From the NCBI RefSeq assembly GCF_009696175.1, contig NZ_VUMM01000002.1:62001-126000 (forward strand): a stretch of 64,000 nt of DNA, given 5' to 3'. This document shows positions 60,903-64,000 of this stretch, piece by piece. Source of the DNA: Floccifex porci (GTDB lineage Bacteria > Bacillota_I > Bacilli_A > Erysipelotrichales > Erysipelotrichaceae). The first letter of the stretch is position 1; each line of letters opens with the position of its first letter. Position numbers and translations under genes: made by a program. The notes below the pieces were generated by a model, which saw only the letters and a list, made by a program, of their open reading frames with translations, made no database searches and was not told the DNA's origin.

Positions 60903-62122
60903 CTTATATTTCCATTTCCATAAATCACATATTTATATGTGGTTAATTCCTTTAATCCCATTGGTCCACGAGCATGCAGTTTTTGAGTGGATATCCCCAT
61001 TTCACAACCCAATCCAAATTCTCCTCCATCGGTAAAGCGAGTAGACGCATTTACATAAACTGCTGCACTATCAACTAATGATGTGAATAAAGAAGCGTTT
61101 TCTTCATTCTTTGTGATAATGCTTTCGGAATGATGTGTTGAATGTTTCTGAATATGTTCAATGGCTTCTTCAATATTTTTTACCACTTTAACTGCTAAAA
61201 TATAATCTAAAAATTCAGTATCATAATCTTGTGGAACTGCTTTCTTTCCATCAATGATTTCTAAAGCTTTTTCATCCAGTCTTAATTCTACTTCTGGAAT
61301 ATATTCTTTTAATTCTGGCAAAAATTCTCTTGCGACTTTTTCATGTACAAGTAATGTTTCCTGGGCATTGCATACCGATGGACGGCTGGTCTTGGCATTC
61401 TTTACAATCCGTAAAGCCATATCCAGATCACAATCCTGGTCTACATATACCGTACAGATTCCTGTTCCTGTTTCAATACATGGAACCTTTGCGTTTTCTA
61501 CACAGGAAGAAATCAGTCCTTTTCCACCTCTTGGGATCAGTAAATCAATATATCCCACACCATTCATCAATTCATAGGCACTGTTTCTTGTGATATCATC
61601 AATTAATTGAATCACTTCTTTCTGGATATTTGCCTTTTCCAATCCTTCCTGTAAAGCATCCACAATGGCTTTTGCGCTGTTATAAGCTTCTTTTCCAGTT
61701 CTTAAGATACAGACATTTCCACTTTTAATTGCTAAAGAAGCCGCATCACTTGTCACATTAGGTCTTGATTCATAAATAATGGCAATCACTCCTAAAGGAA
61801 CGCTTTTTTTCTGGATACACAAACCATTGCGATTTACTTCTTCCAGAATCTGATTGACTGGATCTTCCAATTCAATCACTTCTTCGATTCCTTTTGCCAT
61901 CGATTCAATTCGTTCTTCATTTAAAATCAGACGATCCAGCTTAACTTTTGATAATGTATCTTTTGCCTGCTGGACATCTTTCTGATTGGCTTTCAGTATG
62001 GAATCAGTATTTGTACGTAACGCATTGGCCATTTCCTGTAAAGCTCTGTTTTTCTGTTCTGTTGTTAAAGTAAGCATCTGTGATACTTCTTTTGCCTGCT
62101 TCATAATATCTACTGTTTTCAT
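60899..62122 (-). CDS. proA: Gamma-glutamyl phosphate reductase
   Basis: A 407-residue NADPH enzyme of proline synthesis. Typical segments are IYESRPNVTSDAASLAIKSGN, LIPRGGKGLI, the catalytic cysteine in SRPSVCNAQETLLV, and NASTRFTDGGEFGLGCEMGIST near the end. The start codon overlaps the proB stop (ATGA). Confidence 0.96.
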   Translation of the reverse strand: MKTVDIMKQAKEVSQMLTLTTEQKNRALQEMANALRTNTDSILKANQKDVQQAKDTLSKVKLDRLILNEERIESMAKGIEEVIELEDPVNQILEEVNRNGLCIQKKSVPLGVIAIIYESRPNVTSDAASLAIKSGNVCILRTGKEAYNSAKAIVDALQEGLEKANIQKEVIQLIDDITRNSAYELMNGVGYIDLLIPRGGKGLISSCVENAKVPCIETGTGICTVYVDQDCDLDMALRIVKNAKTSRPSVCNAQETLLVHEKVAREFLPELKEYIPEVELRLDEKALEIIDGKKAVPQDYDTEFLDYILAVKVVKNIEEAIEHIQKHSTHHSESIITKNEENASLFTSLVDSAAVYVNASTRFTDGGEFGLGCEMGISTQKLHARGPMGLKELTTYKYVIYGNGNIR

Positions 62123-62889
62123 TCTTTTACCTCTTTTTTGAATAATGTTCCAATAAACTGATTTTCCATAATATCATACAAAATATCTGGATTTTTCCCA
62201 TTGGCAATTACCATATCACAATTGGCTTTTGTGACAATCTGCGCTGCCTGCAATTTTGTGATCATTCCTCCCGTTCCTACTTTTGAAGAAGAATCTCCTG
62301 CCAGTTTTAATATGGAATCATCAATTGTATCCACTACCTGAATCAGTTTCGCATTTTTTTCTTTTGAAGGATCAGAAGTATATAATCCATTAATATCCGA
62401 TAATATAATATATAAATTCGCATTTAAACTTTTTGAAACGACCGCTCCTAATGTATCATTGTCTCCAATTTCAATTTCACTTGTCGAAATGGTATCATTT
62501 TCATTAATGATGGGAATACAGGAATACTTTAATAATTTTTCAATCGTATTGATACAGTTTTCTTTACGCTGCTCAATGTCTTCTTTTGTCAACAATACCT
62601 GTCCTACTGTATGATTGTATTCACTGAATAATTTATCATACGTATACATCAGTTCACACTGTCCAATCGAAGCAACTGCCTGTTTTCCCGGTAAAGTATC
62701 TGGTTTATCTTTTAATCCCAGCTTTCCCATTCCCATCGCAATGGCGCCACTGGAAACCAGAATCAGTTCATTTCCTTCATTTTTAATATCGCTTAACACT
62801 CTACATAAACTTTCCATTCTTCGAATGTTCAACAATCCTGTATTTGGATGCGTCAATGTAGAAGATCCCACTTTAACTACAACTCTCAT
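62119..62889 (-). CDS. proB: Glutamate 5-kinase without PUA domain
   Basis: A 256-residue amino acid kinase that makes gamma-glutamyl phosphate. It starts RVVVKVGSSTLTHPNTGLLN and has LVSSGAIAMGMGKLG, PIINENDTISTSEIEIGDNDTLGA and SSKVGTGGMITKLQAAQIV. It ends after the kinase domain, whereas the E. coli protein (367 residues) has a C-terminal PUA domain. GGGAG precedes the ATG. It forms the proBA operon. Confidence 0.95.
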   Translation of the reverse strand: MRVVVKVGSSTLTHPNTGLLNIRRMESLCRVLSDIKNEGNELILVSSGAIAMGMGKLGLKDKPDTLPGKQAVASIGQCELMYTYDKLFSEYNHTVGQVLLTKEDIEQRKENCINTIEKLLKYSCIPIINENDTISTSEIEIGDNDTLGAVVSKSLNANLYIILSDINGLYTSDPSKEKNAKLIQVVDTIDDSILKLAGDSSSKVGTGGMITKLQAAQIVTKANCDMVIANGKNPDILYDIMENQFIGTLFKKEVKE

Positions 62890-62974
62890 TTTATTCTCCC
62901 TTATAAAACCTTGTGTTTATTCTATCATATTTTAAAAATTTGTTGTAAAATTCATAGAGAAACGAGGAGTGTTT

Positions 62975-63730
62975 ATGTATACCGATTCACATTGTCATAT
63001 AACAGACGATTCTTTATACAATCGCATTGATGAAATTATGGAAAACTGTTTTAGTCAGAATGTATCGAATTTAATGGTCATATGCTGTAAAGAAACAGAT
63101 TTTATCAGAGCTTGTTCTCTAAAAGAAAAATATCCTTTTATTCGAATTGCTTTTGGATGGTTTCCAGGGGATGCGAAAGAAATAGCAGAATCACATTTTA
63201 AAATACTGGAAAAAAATATCGATAAAATTGATTGTATTGGTGAAATTGGTCTGGATTATTACTGGGATGATTCTTTCAAAGAAGAACAGAAAAGTATTTT
63301 TATTAAACAGATTTTACTTGCCAATCAATATCAGAAACCCATTGCGATCCATATGAGAAGCGCAACAAAAGATACATTGGATATTCTAAAAGAATATGCA
63401 CAGACAAAAATTCTTTTTCACTGTTTTTCTGGAAGCAAAGAAACGATGATGGAATGTTTAAAGTTAAATTCATATATTTCTTTTGCCGGACCCATCACAT
63501 TTAAAAATGCCAGACAGGCTCCTGAATGCATAATAAATTGTCCAGTGGATCACCTTTTAACGGAAACCGATTCTCCTTATTTATCACCAGTTCCTTTTCG
63601 TGGAAAGCAGAATGAGCCTAAAAATGTACAGTATGTCGTAAAAAAAATCTGTGAATTAAAACAGATCGAAGAGACTGTTTTATGTTCACAGATTGAAAAA
63701 AACTTTTATTCATTTTTTAATAAAAACTGA
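62975..63730 (+). CDS. TatD family metal-dependent DNase
   Basis: A 251-residue TIM-barrel hydrolase. The metal ligands are visible: HCH at residues 6-8 (TDSHCHIT), the glutamate in IGEIGLDYYW, AIHMRSA, LFHCFSGSKE and LTETDSPYLSP with the aspartate. The family has 3'-5' DNase activity linked to DNA or D-aminoacyl substrates, so the role is broad. GAGGAG before the ATG at 62975 sets the start; the GTG two codons earlier is inside that site. It overlaps the convergent Spx-like gene by 25 bases. Confidence 0.92.
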   Translation: MYTDSHCHITDDSLYNRIDEIMENCFSQNVSNLMVICCKETDFIRACSLKEKYPFIRIAFGWFPGDAKEIAESHFKILEKNIDKIDCIGEIGLDYYWDDSFKEEQKSIFIKQILLANQYQKPIAIHMRSATKDTLDILKEYAQTKILFHCFSGSKETMMECLKLNSYISFAGPITFKNARQAPECIINCPVDHLLTETDSPYLSPVPFRGKQNEPKNVQYVVKKICELKQIEETVLCSQIEKNFYSFFNKN

Positions 63731-64000
63731 TATTCATTTCCTATATAAATATTCTCTTTATCGATCACAATTGGACGCTTTACCAGCATTCCATTTTGTG
63801 CCAGCAAAGAAATCAGCTCTTCCTGTGAACAGACTGATTTCTTTTCTTTTATATTGAGTTCTCTATACAATTTTCCATGTGTATTAAATAAAGAATCCAA
63901 TTTAATTCCTTTTGAAATCCATATTTTGATTTCTTTTTCATCTGGATTGTCTTTAACAATATCTCGATATTCCACTTCATATTTTGCCTGTAATGCCTTA
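63706..64000 (-). CDS. Spx/ArsC-like (thioredoxin-fold) protein, 5' end outside the window
   Basis: The frame is open from the right edge of the window; a GTG at 63975 is only an internal codon because KALQAKYEVEYRDI precedes and continues the family pattern. The visible 97 residues match the C-terminal two thirds of the ArsC/Spx/MgsR family: EYRDIVKDNPDEKEIKIWI, LDSLFNTHGKLYREL, and NGMLVKRPIVIDKENIYIG with the conserved K-R-P. The N-terminal cysteine motif lies beyond 64000. Spx-type regulators and arsenate-reductase-like enzymes cannot be told apart here. Confidence 0.85.
   Translation of the reverse strand, partial: KALQAKYEVEYRDIVKDNPDEKEIKIWISKGIKLDSLFNTHGKLYRELNIKEKKSVCSQEELISLLAQNGMLVKRPIVIDKENIYIGNEYQFLLKNE

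Overview
The window looks like a chromosomal segment of a low-GC Firmicute, most likely an Erysipelotrichia-type gut anaerobe. The evidence is the AT-rich sequence, strong GGAGG ribosome sites, the standard code (TGA is a stop, for example at addB), AddAB rather than RecBCD, HrcA/CIRCE heat-shock control, CcpA-type cre control, a DUF1836 regulator, the MEP isoprenoid pathway (ispE) and two mannose-family PTS systems. This assignment is inference; there is no rRNA marker. I saw no tRNA, rRNA, CRISPR array, insertion sequence, phage or integrated element, so this is mostly vertically inherited core genome.

Layout. 1-3480: a mannose-family PTS (IIB-IIC-IID, minus strand) diverging from a SIS-domain sugar-phosphate enzyme. 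3478-6757: a DUF218 membrane protein and a metY-metA pair. 6840-9344: a TetM-like GTPase fused to a YacP/Rae1 nuclease. 9341-13417: PfkB kinase, DegV, DUF1836 regulator, a small unknown protein and a two-part YjjP/YjjB (ThrE-like) exporter. 13478-18608: an operon of a glycosyltransferase-RecX fusion, YhaM, RimO, a UDG-superfamily glycosylase and dUTPase. 18688-22031: a candidate small RNA, a small membrane protein and a complete mannose-family PTS (IIA, IIB, IIC, IID) behind a cre-overlapped promoter. 22140-24642: a membrane protein, a membrane-anchored winged-helix protein and an exported polysaccharide deacetylase. 24668-29292: hrcA-grpE-dnaK-dnaJ with two CIRCE elements. 29337-36275: flavin reductase-like protein, PgeF/YfiH, two DeoR regulators, an EamA transporter, a methyltransferase, NagB and GlgB. 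36343-41910: tilS-hpt-ftsH-hslO-dusB. 41961-47556: a lone MazF-like protein, then yitT-rnmV-ksgA-ispE-DUF1146-MreB-like-tagO. 47643-56153: deoD, deoC, addB-addA and a purine permease. 56210-64000: MetAP, prmC-prfA, MATE exporter, proBA, tatD and a partial Spx/ArsC-family gene.

How the genes work together. The two PTS systems, the SIS enzyme, NagB and PfkB point to scavenging of amino sugars or glycosylated compounds. DeoD, DeoC, PgeF, Hpt and the NCS2 permease form a nucleoside and purine salvage set. The MreB-like protein, DUF1146 and TagO form an envelope block.

Most notable: (i) a ribosome-protection-type GTPase joined to a ribosome-associated mRNA endonuclease; (ii) a GT4 glycosyltransferase joined to a full-length RecX; (iii) a KsgA missing about 80 residues, including the catalytic NLPY motif, by a clean in-frame deletion; (iv) a candidate ~76-nt small RNA with a C-rich loop complementary to Shine-Dalgarno sequences; (v) at least seven genes whose -10 box lies 6-7 nt before the ATG with no ribosome site, which predicts leaderless mRNAs.
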